Origin: Poa pratensis
Lineage: Eukaryota > Streptophyta > Magnoliopsida > Poales > Poaceae
Assembly: GCA_947311845.1 (NCBI GenBank)
Contig: CAMZMU010000034.1
Coordinates: 84,242,317-84,306,316 of the forward strand
Reading direction: 5' to 3'
Length of the DNA stretch: 64,000 nucleotides
The translations under genes were made by a program, and so were the position numbers. Under the pieces are notes generated by a model, which made no database searches, was not told the DNA's origin, and saw nothing but the letters and a program-made list of their open reading frames with translations. This document shows, one piece after another, positions 10,901 to 20,075 of the stretch (positions are counted from its first letter, which is position 1; each line of letters opens with the position of its first letter).

Positions 10901-13900
10901 GCCTCATTAAAAACCTTCCAGTCCCCTTAGGTACCCTGGTAAGGAAAAGAGCGCGTCTGAAACCTGCAGCCATCCGACATATAGCCTATTACATTGTATG
11001 ACTGTGAGCACTTTATGCGTAGAAACGGCGCAGATGCGCAACGTTCCAAGGATTATGAGAGAGTTCGCCTGTCTTCGCGTGCTTCAGTCGATATGCGCCT
11101 CCACCAAGGACCTCCGTGATGATGAAGGGACCTCCCATGGGGAAGCGAGCTTGTGCACCTTCTTTTGCTTCAGTCGAAGAACCAGGTCGCCAACGACGAA
11201 GGACCTGGTGCGCAGTCGACGGCTGTGGTAGTTGCGAAGGTCCTGCTGGTAAACAGCTGTGCGGGCCAAGGCCGTGTCGCGCGCCTCATCGAGCAAGTCG
11301 ACTGCGTCTTCGAGTGCTTCTTCCGCGTCTTCTTCATTGTATGCTTCAACTCGTGGCGCATTGAACCTTACATCTGATGGCAGAATTGCCTCTGCACCAT
11401 AGACCATGAAGAATGGGGTGAACTGCGTAGAAGTGTTGGGAGTTGTGCGTAGGCTCCATAGCACAGATGGTAGTTCTTCGACCCAAGCACCCGCAGCTCT
11501 TTTGAGTGGCACCAGGAGGCGCTTCTTGATCCCACTCGTCACAAGTCCATTGGCCTTTTCGACTTGGCCATTGGATTGTGGATGCGCCACGGATGCGTAG
11601 TTGAGCGTAATGTCCTGCTCTTTGCAGAAGGTTTTGAACTCCTCAGCCGTGAAGTTTGTGCCGTTATCAGTGATGATACTGTTTGGGACACCGAAGCGGT
11701 AGATGATGCTCTTTATGAAGTTGACTGCCGTAGTAGCAGTCGAATTTGTGATGGGGACCGCCTCGATCCACTTTGTGAACTTGTCGACTGCCACCAGCAG
11801 GTGAGTATGCCCGCCATGCGATGATTTTTTGAGTGGCCCAACCATATCGAGCCCCCATTGGGCGAAAGGCCAGGCCAGCGGTAGTCTTCAACGCCGATGC
11901 GGGTGCGTGCGGCCTTGTTGCGAATTTCTGGCAGCCGACGCACCTTTTGACTATGTCCTCCGCGTCTTTGAGTGCTGTAGGCCAGTAAAACCCTGCGCGA
12001 AAGGCTTTGGCTACGAGTGATCGACTGCTGGCGTGATGCCCACAGGTACCTGCATGAATATCTCGAAGTATGGCTTGGCCATCTTCGAATGCGATGCATC
12101 TTTGGAACATACCTGATATGCTGCGCTTGTATAACTCGCCGTTGATAACGGTGTATGCTTTTGATCTTCGAGTCACGCGTCGGGACTCGGTTATGTCATC
12201 TGGTAGCTCGCCGCGGAGTATGTAAGCCAGAAAAGGTTGAGTCCAAGTTGGCTCAATGAGGAGTACCTCGACTGGGGGGTCCTCTGTGCTGGGCGCTTTG
12301 CTTTTGGCTGGCGTAGTCGACGGAGGAGGCTCTCGTTTCTCCTTGATAGATCTGTGTTCGATGCGCTCGAGGAAGACACCAGGTGGAATTTGTGCGCCAG
12401 TTGAGCCAAGATTGGCTAGCATGTCTGCTTCTTCGTTACTTTCCCTTCCTATGTGCCTCAACTCGCAGCCCTCGAAGCTGCCCTCCAGTGTGTTGTACAG
12501 GTCGCGATAAGCGATCATGTTGTCCGCGATTGCGTCGCAGGCCTTCATTGTTTGCTGCACCACGAGATTGGAGTCGCCGTAGATCATCAATCGAGTGCAC
12601 CCAAGTGCTTTTGCCATCCGCATGCCATGGATCAGAGCCTCGTATTCAGCCTCGTTATTGGAGGGTAGTTTGAATCCCATCTGCAAAACATAACGTAGCT
12701 TGTCCCCTTTTGGTGATATGAGGATGACGCCTGCGCCTTCGTGTTTCTTGGACCCATCGAAGTACATGGTCCAGGAATTGGACACGTCTGGTGCTCCAGG
12801 TAATTGGGCCTCTATCCACTCGGTTGTGAAGTCGGGTAGGACTTGTGCTTTGATAGCCTTCGGGTGCTCGTACTTGATGTCTCTTGGAGCCAGCTCGATG
12901 AGCCATTTTGCGACTCGACCCGTTGCATTGGGGTTTGTGAGGATATCACCGATTGCTGAGTTACTTACCACGGTGATCGGGTGCTCGGTGAAGTAGTGTG
13001 TCAACTTCCTTGAGGACATGAATACAGCGTATGCCAGCTTTTGATAGTGCGGGTACCGCTGTTTTGATATGGAGAGAACCTCGCTCAGGTAGTAGACTGG
13101 ACGTTGTATGCTTTGGATGTGCCCCTCCTCCATGCGTTCGACTACCAGTACGGTGCTCACCACCCTGTTTGTAGCCGAGACATACAGGTAGAGTGGTTCC
13201 CGTTCCTTAGGTGCGACGAGGATCGGAGGGCTTGTGAGGATCCGCTTGAGATCTGTGAAGGCTGCTTCAGCTTCTGGCGTCCACTCGAACTTGTCCGCCT
13301 TCTTCATCAGTCGATAGAATGGTAGAGCCTTTTCACCCAGTTTGCTGATGAATCGACTGAGCGCTGCTACTCGTCCTGCTAGTTTCTGCACATCGTGAAG
13401 CTTTGAAGGCCTTTGCATTGTGAGGATGGCCTGTATTTTCTCCGGGTCTGCTTCGATTCCACGGGCAGAGACTAGGTACCCTAGAGCTGCCCGGCTGGAA
13501 CGCCGAACGTGCACTTCTTAGGATTGAGCTTGATATGGAAGCATCCGGCGGTGGAGTCGACGATCTGGTCGATTCGGGGTAGCGGGAAGTGATCCTTTGG
13601 ACAGCACTTGTTCAGCGCTGTGAAGTCCACGCACATCCGAAGGATGTCTGTATGCTTCTTCTCTACGAGTACGGGGTTGGCCACCCATTGTGATTTCTTG
13701 ATTTCCTAATGAATCCTGCTGCGAGTAACCGGTCGACTTCAGATTCGACTGCGGTTCGCTTTGGGTCGGAGATTCGACGCATCGTTTGCTTGACTGGCTT
13801 TGCATCTGGAAACAATTGGAGAGAGTGCTCGGCGAATTCCCTGGGAATACCTGGCATGTCGGCTGGACACCACGCAAATATTTCCCAGTTCTCACGGAGG

Positions 13901-16900
13901 AATTCGACGAGCGCGCCTTCCTATGCGATAGGCAGGCTCGAAGATACGTTGACTGTCTTGGATGGATCGGTCGGGTGCACCTGATGTGACCTTGTGTCAT
14001 TTGTAGCATTGAAGGATCTGTCGACTGCCAACTTCTTATGCTCCGGAAGGAGTGTGCGGTCGTTGGAAATCGCCCGGTCGGCGAGTGATTCTTCCACCCC
14101 AAACATCTCGGAGATTTTGCTGAACTCGCGGTCGCAAGCATCGGACCTTTGAAAGTTTCCACGGACAGTAATGACTCCTTTGGTCCTGGCATCTTCAGCG
14201 TGAGGTACGCATAGTGTGGCACCGCCATGAATCGAGCAAACGTCGGGCGACCAAGAATAGCATGGTATTGTGATTTCCAGTCGACGACCTCGAACTCAAT
14301 CGACTCTGTCCTGAAGTGGCTTTTGTCCCCGAACGTAACGTCGAGTTGTATGGTGCCTTCTGGGCTAATTGCTTTGCCAGGAACAATACCGTGGAAGGTA
14401 TTTGAAGATTTTGGGAGGTTTTCGACTGACCTGTTCATTTTGCGGAGCGTGTCCGCGAAGATGATGTTTATGCCGCTGCCTCCATCCATGAAGACCTTGG
14501 TCATGGCGTAGCCTCCTATTTGTGCGTCGAGTACCAGAGCCGCGTGTCCTGGTCGAACTACAGCTGGGGGATGATCCTCTCGACTGAAGCTTATGATGGT
14601 TTCCGATCCCTTCAGAAATTCGGGCATGGCAGGAGGTGCCATGCCAGCCATGTTCACCTGTCGAGTGATTAGCTTTTGCTGCCTGTTAGAGGGGCGACCC
14701 TTTTGTATCATGTACATCTGCCCGTGGGGCTGTGGATATTGATCATCTTCCGCCCGTAGTACAGGTTGTATGGCACCTGCGAGGTTTGCGCCTAGAGCAG
14801 TCTGTGGTGGTGGTTGCGGTGGCGGCTGTGGCGCCATGAGAGCGGGCACAGCGTTCGGCTGTGGTGCGGGTGCAGGCGTAGGCTGAGCAGGTGCTGGGCC
14901 GTACCTTTTGAGTCGTATCATGTAGTCAGTCGCCATTTGGTCGAATTCCCTGCAGTTCCTTAGGGTGTGATTGGAGCGTAGTTTTCCGTCGTCCCCCTTG
15001 AAGAGCTGGAATCTGCACCAGTCGTCCATCTTTTCCTCGAATGACCGCTCGGGTTTTGCATCGCTGCGTTTGCGCCATTCTTGCCTTTTGTAGCTATCGC
15101 TCCGCTGCTCGCGATCTCGACTGTCCCGTCGATCATCCGAGCGTCGATTGCTTCTATCTTGGTCCTCCCGAGGTTGTGTGTATCCAGCCGCCATGAACTC
15201 GGGTCTATTATCGTCGTAAGGACGTTTGGAACGTTTGCGCCTGCGATCTTCTCTGTATGAATCTCTGCGGCCTCGACTGCCACTTTCGTAGTTGTCGCGT
15301 GGTGGGGAAGCACGGGATCTGCGTACAGAATCCTCTCCATCTGCCCACTCAGTCGCAACTTTGATGAGGTCAGCCAGGGAGGTTGGCTTTTCACCACCAG
15401 TGCCTCTTTGAAGTCTTCCTGGCGAGTCCTTGTGTGAAGGCATCCATGGCCCTGTCTTCTGACACTTTGCCAACCGAATTGCGTATTTCGGTCCACCGCC
15501 GTATGTATGATCTCAACGACTCGTCTGATCGTTGAGTGCATGCCCTTAATTCTTCGAATGTCTTCGGGCGCTCACATAGAGGCTCAAAGTTTTTGATGAA
15601 GTCTCTGCGGAAATCGTCCCATGAGTCGTATGATGATGGAGGGAGCGCCTTGAGCCAGTCGCGGGCAGTTCCTTCGAGCATGAGTCGTATGTACTGCATC
15701 GCCGTGGTGTTCGTGCCACGCTGGCATGCTACGGCGAGTCTGTAATCTTCTAGCCACCCGGAAGGTTCTTGGCGGCCGTTGTACTTGGGTTGTTCGCCTG
15801 TCAACTTGAATCCTTTGGGCATCCGCGTCTCACGGATGCGTCGGGTGAAGCACAATGCTCCGCATGGATCTGGTTTGCGATCAGAGTATGAATCGCTGCT
15901 ATAAGATCTTCGAGATCTGCTCCTGCTGGACCTGTGCCGGCGCGTGCTTCTCCTTCCTTCATCCGAGTGGTGGCTGCGACCACTGCGATGATGTGCTGCG
16001 TGTCGTGAGTCGACTATGTCGCGATCGCGATTCCTTGCTGGAGTTTTGTCTTCTGGCTGTATAGCCTGTGCCGCTAGAGCTAGCGATTTGAGTTGTTGGC
16101 GATGCAGGGCTGCGTTAGGGTCATTCGCCGGAGGTTGCATTGCCTTGAGGTAAGCACCTACGGAGAATAATGCACCCGCAGCAGTTTTGGGCACTGGGAT
16201 TCCGTTAGCGTCCTCTGTCATGAACGACAGGTTACGGGTGATTGCTACCCTTTCATGTTCTGGAAGGCTTGCCAACCGCGACCTAGGTCGTGGGGTTGGT
16301 TGCCTTGTTGACCCGAGGGATTGCTCCCTTCTTCGGGCACTCGAGAGGCTGGCCTGCCTTTTGCGCTCTTCGAGCGTTGCTCGGTAGTTTTGCAGTCGAA
16401 TTGACTCCTGCCAGTTGAAGTACTGGAAGGTCAACATCTCCTCTGGGGTGGAATTTGGTGGCATCATTGTGCACTCCTTTATGACTTTATCTGCTTTTGC
16501 TGCCATCTCCTCCGTGATTGTCAAGGTTGTGACCCATCCGGCATGGTTACCGTGCATGGGAATTGTGCAGGCCTGCGAGCGGCTGCGTCTGCGGATGATT
16601 CTGCGGAGAAGGCCACATAGACCTGATGGGGCGTGACCCGTGGACAGGTGTATGTGCTGTCGATTCCAGTCATGGACTCGACGTCGCCGTCGAGGCTCAT
16701 GTCAGAGCCAGTGTGTTCATCGAGTAGATCTTCGAGGCGAATCTCGTTGTCGATGTGCTCATCGCCTATGCTCATCTCGGTGTTGGCGAAGCCATTATGG
16801 ATTTCTGGGTCGAGGTTGGTGTTGGTGAAGATCTCCGAGTCGACGTTGTTGTCGTTATGAATCGCGGGCTCGTAGAAGTCATCGAGGGAGATCCCGCAAT

Positions 16901-18952
16901 CGAAACTCTCGTCGAGTGGTAGGTTGAAGTCGACGTTGCTTGTGCGGTATGCTGATTCTGCCTCCTCGCCTTGGAGTTCCGTCATCATGAACCTGTCGAT
17001 CTCGCCGGTCGACATGGTTGTTGCGGACGAGCAGGCTTCAGGAATCGACGACGGGGCGAGCGCAGTCGACGGAGCCTCGAGTGCGCCCAGCGCCAGTTGT
17101 GGCGGATCTGTTGAGTCCTGCGTGCCAAGATTGTTTACGAAAAAATTGAATGCTCCAACAGTCAAACTCAAACCTGATTCAAGGGGAAAACGCCTCCTGA
17201 AGCTCGGCGAGTGTGGATTGAAATTCATTGGAAGAGCAGATGCGCTTTTTGCAGGTGAAGCGGGCAGGCTGCCGCTTTTCGAGTGGATCGGCGAGTCACC
17301 GTGTGTCGCCTGGATCGGCGAGTTGCTGTTTGCTGACATGGCCGGCGAGTTGCCGTTTGCCGATGAGATCGGCGAGTTGCCGTTTGCTGGTGTGATCGGC
17401 GATTTGCCGTTTGCTGTTGGGACCGGCGAAACTTCGAGTCCAGCGCTATTCTTTCCCACAGACGGCGCCACTTGACGAGGGGTAGACTCATCAAGACCCA
17501 TAGTCGAGGTCCCTAGGTTATGAATATGGGGGAGAGAACGTGGTAGAGCTGGAAGTATCGTCGGCTGATAAGCAGGGCAAAGATTTTACCCAGGTTCAGG
17601 GCCTCGTGTGGAGGTAACACCCCTACGTCCTGCCTGTCTGTTATTGCTTTGTGAATATGATGGTTACAAGGGTCCAGGCGAGATGTCGATCTCGCTAGGG
17701 TTTTGGTGGCTCTGAAAGTACGTGGTCTGGTTCGATGGCCCTCCCAGTCCTTAAATATAGGATGGGTCTCGGGTGTTCATAACCGACTCGATTTACAAAT
17801 AAGGAAACTCTAAACCGACTATTGTTTCGCCAAACTTGGAGGATACTCCATCTTCGTGGGCCTCCCTTCATGGGCTTTATGTAGGCTCTGATAGTTGGGC
17901 CTAGTCGATACGTGCACCAGGTACCCTCATGGTGGGGTACCCGATAGGCATACCCATGTCACACACCTATTGCTCCACCTGCTGTTTCAGCAGAATTTTA
18001 TGAAATTAAACCTACACTTTTAAATCTTGTTATGAAAGAGCAATTTTCTGGTGTTAGTACTGATGATGCTGCTGTTCACCTTAATAACTTTGTTGAACTT
18101 TGTGAAATGCAAAAGCTCAAGGAAGTAGATGGTGATATTATTAAACTGAAACTTTTTCCTTTCTCCTTGAGAGGACGTGCTAAAGAATGGTTGCTATCTT
18201 TGCCTAGAAATAGTATTGATTCATGGACTAAATGCAAAGATGCTTTTATTGGAAAATATTATCCTCCTGCTAAGATTATTTCTTTGAGAAGTAGCATAAT
18301 GAATTTTAAGCAATTTGATAATGAACATGTTGCTCAAGCATGGGAGAGAATGAAATCATTGGTTAAAAATTGTCCCACTCATGGACTGACTACTTGGATG
18401 ATCATCCAAACCTTCTATGCAGGATTAAATTTTTCTTCAAGGAATTTATTGGATTCGGCCGCTGGAGGTACCTTTATGTCCATCACTTTGGGTGCTGCAA
18501 CAAAGCTTCTTGATGATATGATGATTAATTATTCTGAGTGGCACACCGAGAGAGCTCCAACAGGTAAGAAGGTAAATTCTGTTGAGGAAACCTCTTCCTT
18601 GAGTGCCAAAATTGATACTATTATGTCTATGCTTGCAAATGGTCAAACACATGTTGATCCAAATAATGTTCCTTTGGCTTCTTTGGTTGCTCAAGAAGAG
18701 CATGTTGATGTGAACTTCATTAAAAATAATAACTTCAACAACAATGCTTATAGGAATAATTTTGGTAATAGCAATTATAGGCCCTATCCTTCTAATAGTG
18801 GCAATGGTTATGGAGATTCCTATGGTAGAACAAGAATGCCTAGTGAGGAAAGGATGCTAGAAATTGAAAAGGCCACTAAAATTTTATGCAAAAGCAATAT
18901 GAGCAAAACCAACTGTTTACTAGAACTATGGATGAACAATCTGCTATGCTAA
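4904..18952 (+). CDS. gag: Element A gag, split by element B (4904-4973 and 17967-18952)
   Basis: The first 23 codons (MSTPENTKLCDF...) run from 4904 to 4973; removing element B and one copy of CACAC resumes the frame exactly at 17967 (PIAPPAVSAEFYEI). The body has the plant retrotransposon gag core with FPFSLRGRAKEWLLSLP near 18150-18210 and WTKCKDAFIGKYYPP near 18220-18260, then an Asn-rich linker near 18720-18800. No CCHC knuckle is seen. The frame breaks near 18890-18950, where the sequence continues in another frame. Gag would form the particle that packages element RNA; this copy is disrupted. Confidence 0.8.
4974..5464 (-). repeat. 3' LTR of element B (element orientation)
   Basis: It pairs with 17473-17961 and differs by about ten substitutions and one-base indels. 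On the minus strand it is preceded by the purine tract ACTCGGGGGCTAC at 5465-5477. Confidence 0.85.
5465..5477 (-). other. Polypurine tract of element B
   Basis: Minus-strand ACTCGGGGGCTAC directly precedes the 3' LTR start TGACATGG, the expected position for plus-strand priming. Copies of the same core recur at about 6066-6076 and as a cluster at 10520-10800. Confidence 0.6.
5478..6750. other. Non-coding tail of element B and leader of the antisense gene
   Basis: No coding exon is supported here. The stretch repeats short TCGACTGA/TCGAGT words and a GCGCTCCCGATGGGAGTA motif at about 6047-6066 and 6154-6170. From about 6420 it turns GC-rich with a pyrimidine-rich stretch before ATG 6751, so it probably holds the promoter and leader of the antisense gene. 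Confidence 0.45.
6751..10490 (+). pseudogene. Antisense multi-exon gene inside element B (putative gypsy-type transposon domain)
   Basis: The gene runs opposite to gag-pol, between integrase and the 3' LTR. Exon 1 (ATG 6751, open to 7647) begins MAKGGGSKRG. It has the grass plant-mobile-like domain often named 'putative gypsy type transposon': FLPRGFSLPLHDFVRGLLF, IMHIACFITLCECFLG and WALWKAIFMVRP. Later exons can be traced by GT-AG junctions, for example 8522/8601, 8695/8786, 8926/9008 and 9913/9994. They encode an acidic linker, a coiled coil (MEQDLKDAQAELNRLRA, about 9790-9840) and a C-terminal part ending at TAG 10490. Frames break near 7645, so this copy is probably damaged. Such extra antisense genes are known in Tat-type elements; their function is unknown. 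Confidence 0.65.
10491..11083. repeat. Cluster of polypurine-like repeats in element B
   Basis: Between the antisense gene and the integrase end, the plus strand repeats (G/C)CAGCCCCCGAGT at about 10520, 10585, 10650, 10716 and 10789. Each is followed by a variable TTCG(A/G)GTGCGG(C/T)T segment. On the element's own strand each copy reads ACTCGGGGGCTG, nearly the purine tract next to the 3' LTR. The rest of the stretch (about 10820-11080) has no recognised feature. Confidence 0.65.
11084..11845 (-). CDS. Element B integrase core and C-terminus
   Basis: The 253-codon frame has the rve core: AVDKFTKWIEAVPI, then IITDNGTNFTAEEFK (second acidic residue) and HPQSNGQVEKANG (catalytic Glu). The spacing is normal. 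It ends with a GDLVLR-type C-terminal motif near 11140-11160. A shift near 11850-11880 separates it from the zinc domain upstream. Integrase would insert element cDNA into host DNA. Confidence 0.8.
   Translation of the reverse strand: MVGPLKKSSHGGHTHLLVAVDKFTKWIEAVPITNSTATTAVNFIKSIIYRFGVPNSIITDNGTNFTAEEFKTFCKEQDITLNYASVAHPQSNGQVEKANGLVTSGIKKRLLVPLKRAAGAWVEELPSVLWSLRTTPNTSTQFTPFFMVYGAEAILPSDVRFNAPRVEAYNEEDAEEALEDAVDLLDEARDTALARTAVYQQDLRNYHSRRLRTRSFVVGDLVLRLKQKKVHKLASPWEVPSSSRRSLVEAHID
11920..13514 (-). CDS. Element B RT thumb/connection, RNase H and integrase zinc domain
   Basis: This frame starts in the RT C-terminal part (GYLVSARGIEADPEKIQAIL), then the RNase H-like connection (PLYLYVSATNRVVSTVLV), then a plant-type RNase H near 12400-12790: WTMYFDGSKKHEGAGVILIS, NNEAEYEALIHGM, IYGDSNLVVQQ and SNEEADMLANLGS give the D-E-D-D set. 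The integrase HHCC zinc domain follows near 11920-12070 (HAGTCGHH...RCVGCQKF). Beyond about 11880 the frame is wrong for the integrase core, which continues in another frame. Confidence 0.8.
13480..13860 (-). pseudogene. Element B reverse transcriptase remnant, catalytic core deleted
   Basis: The RT N-terminus is present in two frames: ESEVDRLLAAGFIRKSRN near 13690-13780 and ILRMCVDFTALNKCCPKDHF near 13590-13650. The text runs to IDQIVDSTAGC and at about 13547-13550 jumps to FHIKLNPKKCTFGVPAGQL, which in relatives lies about 100 residues further on. The palm strand with the (Y/F)xDD metal-binding pair is therefore missing. The element cannot supply its own RT. Confidence 0.8.
14130..14560 (-). 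pseudogene. Element B protease domain
   Basis: Within the 651-codon minus-strand frame 13518-15473, a retropepsin-like core reads FMDGGSGINIIFADTLRKMN near 14450-14510, with DGGSG where most gypsy proteases have D(T/S)GA. The second hallmark, AILGRPTFARFMAVPHYAYL, lies near 14215-14275. After about 14130 the frame drifts out of the family sequence, so protease and RT are no longer joined. Confidence 0.7.
15391..17250 (-). pseudogene. gag: Element B gag region, frameshifted near 16540
   Basis: Reading from about 17250 on the minus strand, an N-terminal acidic part (LEDLLDEHTGSDMSLDGDVE) runs to about 16521. It then shifts frame into a 388-codon part that ends at 15391. This has an Arg/Ser-rich linker (RRHRSSRSRSRRSYSSDS, about 15880-15930) and the gag core near 15430-15760 (SGWLEDYRLAVACQRG, ARDWLKALPPSSYDSWDDFR). 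Gag continues in a third frame beyond 15473 with an Arg/Asp-rich basic segment near 15120-15300. Directly behind the primer site, at 17280-17440, a 30-base unit repeats about six times and encodes PANGNSPI-type decapeptides. Confidence 0.75.
17453..17470 (-). promoter_or_regulatory. Primer binding site of element B
   Basis: Minus-strand TGGCGCCGTCTGTGGGAA lies two bases inside the 5' LTR. It starts with TGG, the complement of CCA, and is the usual primer site of Tat/RIRE2-like elements. I do not assign the tRNA with certainty. Confidence 0.7.
17473..17961 (-). repeat. 5' LTR of element B (element orientation)
   Basis: Minus-strand LTR beginning TGACATGGGTATGCC and ending CCCCTCGTCA. It is short (489 bases) for a 13 kb element, as in Tat-type elements. 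Confidence 0.85.
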
Positions 18953-19340
18953 AAAATATAAGCCATCAACTTGAGAATTTAAATAGGGAGATTTCTGGTT
19001 TGCAAGGTAAAATTTCTCATGCTGAAACTTGTATTTCGTCGATGTCTGAAACACAATCCTCTTTGATTAATAAGATGGCAGCTAAGCCCGAAACAATTGA
19101 GAGTAATACCTTTGCCGTAGCCAATGCTATACAAGTTAAAATTGATAACAATGTGAGGATGTTAGCTGAATTGCATGCTAGATGGGAAAGAGAGGATGAA
19201 ATTGCTAGAAAGAATAATATTGCTAGAGTTTATACTATTACTACTTCTGAAAATGCTTCAAACTCAAGTGTTAACAAACCTCCTACCATTAATGGCAAGA
19301 TATTGGTGTTGGTAATGTTTCCACTTCTATTGCAAAATGT
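18886..19340 (+). pseudogene. Element A gag C-terminal coiled-coil part, frameshifted
   Basis: In the frame opened at 18886, the peptide QLENLNREISGLQGKISHAE followed by SLINKMAAKPETIESN has the heptad spacing of a coiled coil. It runs on without overlap of function into VRMLAELHARWEREDEIARK. A second frameshift near 19300-19345 leads into the protease frame. The part is a normal continuation of gag in these elements; both shifts involve one or two bases. Confidence 0.6.
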
Positions 19341-19346
19341 CCTAAA

Positions 19347-20075
19347 TTGCCTGATAACTCTGAAACTGTCCTTGATAAAGATGCTGAAATTTCTAGCAAT
19401 AAGGAAGAGAATAATTCCATTACTTTTGATGATAATGACTTTGATTTTGATGGTTGCAATATTTCTGAAGTAATTAAGTTCTTGCAAAAGCTAGCTAGAA
19501 GTCCTAATGCTAGTGCTATAAACATGGCTTTTACTAAACATATTACTAATGCTCTCATACAAGTTAGGGAAGAGAAATTAAAACATGAAGCTTCTATCCC
19601 TAGGAAGTTAGAAGATGGTTGGGAGCCCATCATTAAATTGAAATTGAATGACTTTGATTGCAATGCTTTGTGTGACCTTGGTGCTAGTATTTCTGTTATG
19701 CCTAAAAGATTATATGATATGCTTGATTTAGCACCTTTGGAAAATTGTTACTTGGATGTTCACCTTGTTGATTCTACTATTAAAAAACCTTTGGGAAGAA
19801 TTGATGATGTTCTTATCATGGTTAACAACAATTATGTCCCCGTTGATTTTATTGTCTTGGATATTGAGTGCAATCCATCATGCCCTATTGTGCTGGGAAG
19901 ACCTTTTCTTAGGACTGTAGGTGCTATTATTGATATGAAAGAAGGGAATATAAAATATCAATTTCCTCTCAAGAAAGGTATGGAACACTTTCCTAGGAAG
20001 AAGATTAAGCCACCTTATGATTCTATTGTTCGAACAAATTACAATGTTGATGCTTCTTCACTTGGTAATACTTGA
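19347..20075 (+). CDS. Element A aspartic protease region
   Basis: The 242-codon frame contains the retropepsin core CDLGASISVMPKRLYD at about 19670-19720, with DLGAS in place of the usual D(T/S)GA, and the distal ILGRP-like motif IVLGRPFLRTVGAIID at about 19890-19935. Upstream is an acidic linker (DDNDFDFDG). The protein ends at TGA (20073-20075). In autonomous relatives this domain is followed by RT; here nothing of RT follows. Confidence 0.75.
   Translation: MPDNSETVLDKDAEISSNKEENNSITFDDNDFDFDGCNISEVIKFLQKLARSPNASAINMAFTKHITNALIQVREEKLKHEASIPRKLEDGWEPIIKLKLNDFDCNALCDLGASISVMPKRLYDMLDLAPLENCYLDVHLVDSTIKKPLGRIDDVLIMVNNNYVPVDFIVLDIECNPSCPIVLGRPFLRTVGAIIDMKEGNIKYQFPLKKGMEHFPRKKIKPPYDSIVRTNYNVDASSLGNT

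Larger units (their letters stand above)
4974..17961 (-). mobile_element. Element B: Tat/RIRE2-like gypsy element inserted in gag of A
   Basis: Two near-identical LTRs of about 490 bases (4974-5464 and 17473-17961) bound 13 kb of reverse-oriented gag-pol. CACAC flanks both sides (4969-4973, 17962-17966), a 5-base target duplication. Order on the minus strand is gag, protease, RT remnant, RNase H, integrase, then a 5.6 kb tail carrying a gene on the opposite strand. That tail, the long interior and the primer site fit the Tat lineage of grasses. By eye the LTRs differ at roughly ten positions, so insertion is fairly recent. Confidence 0.85.
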
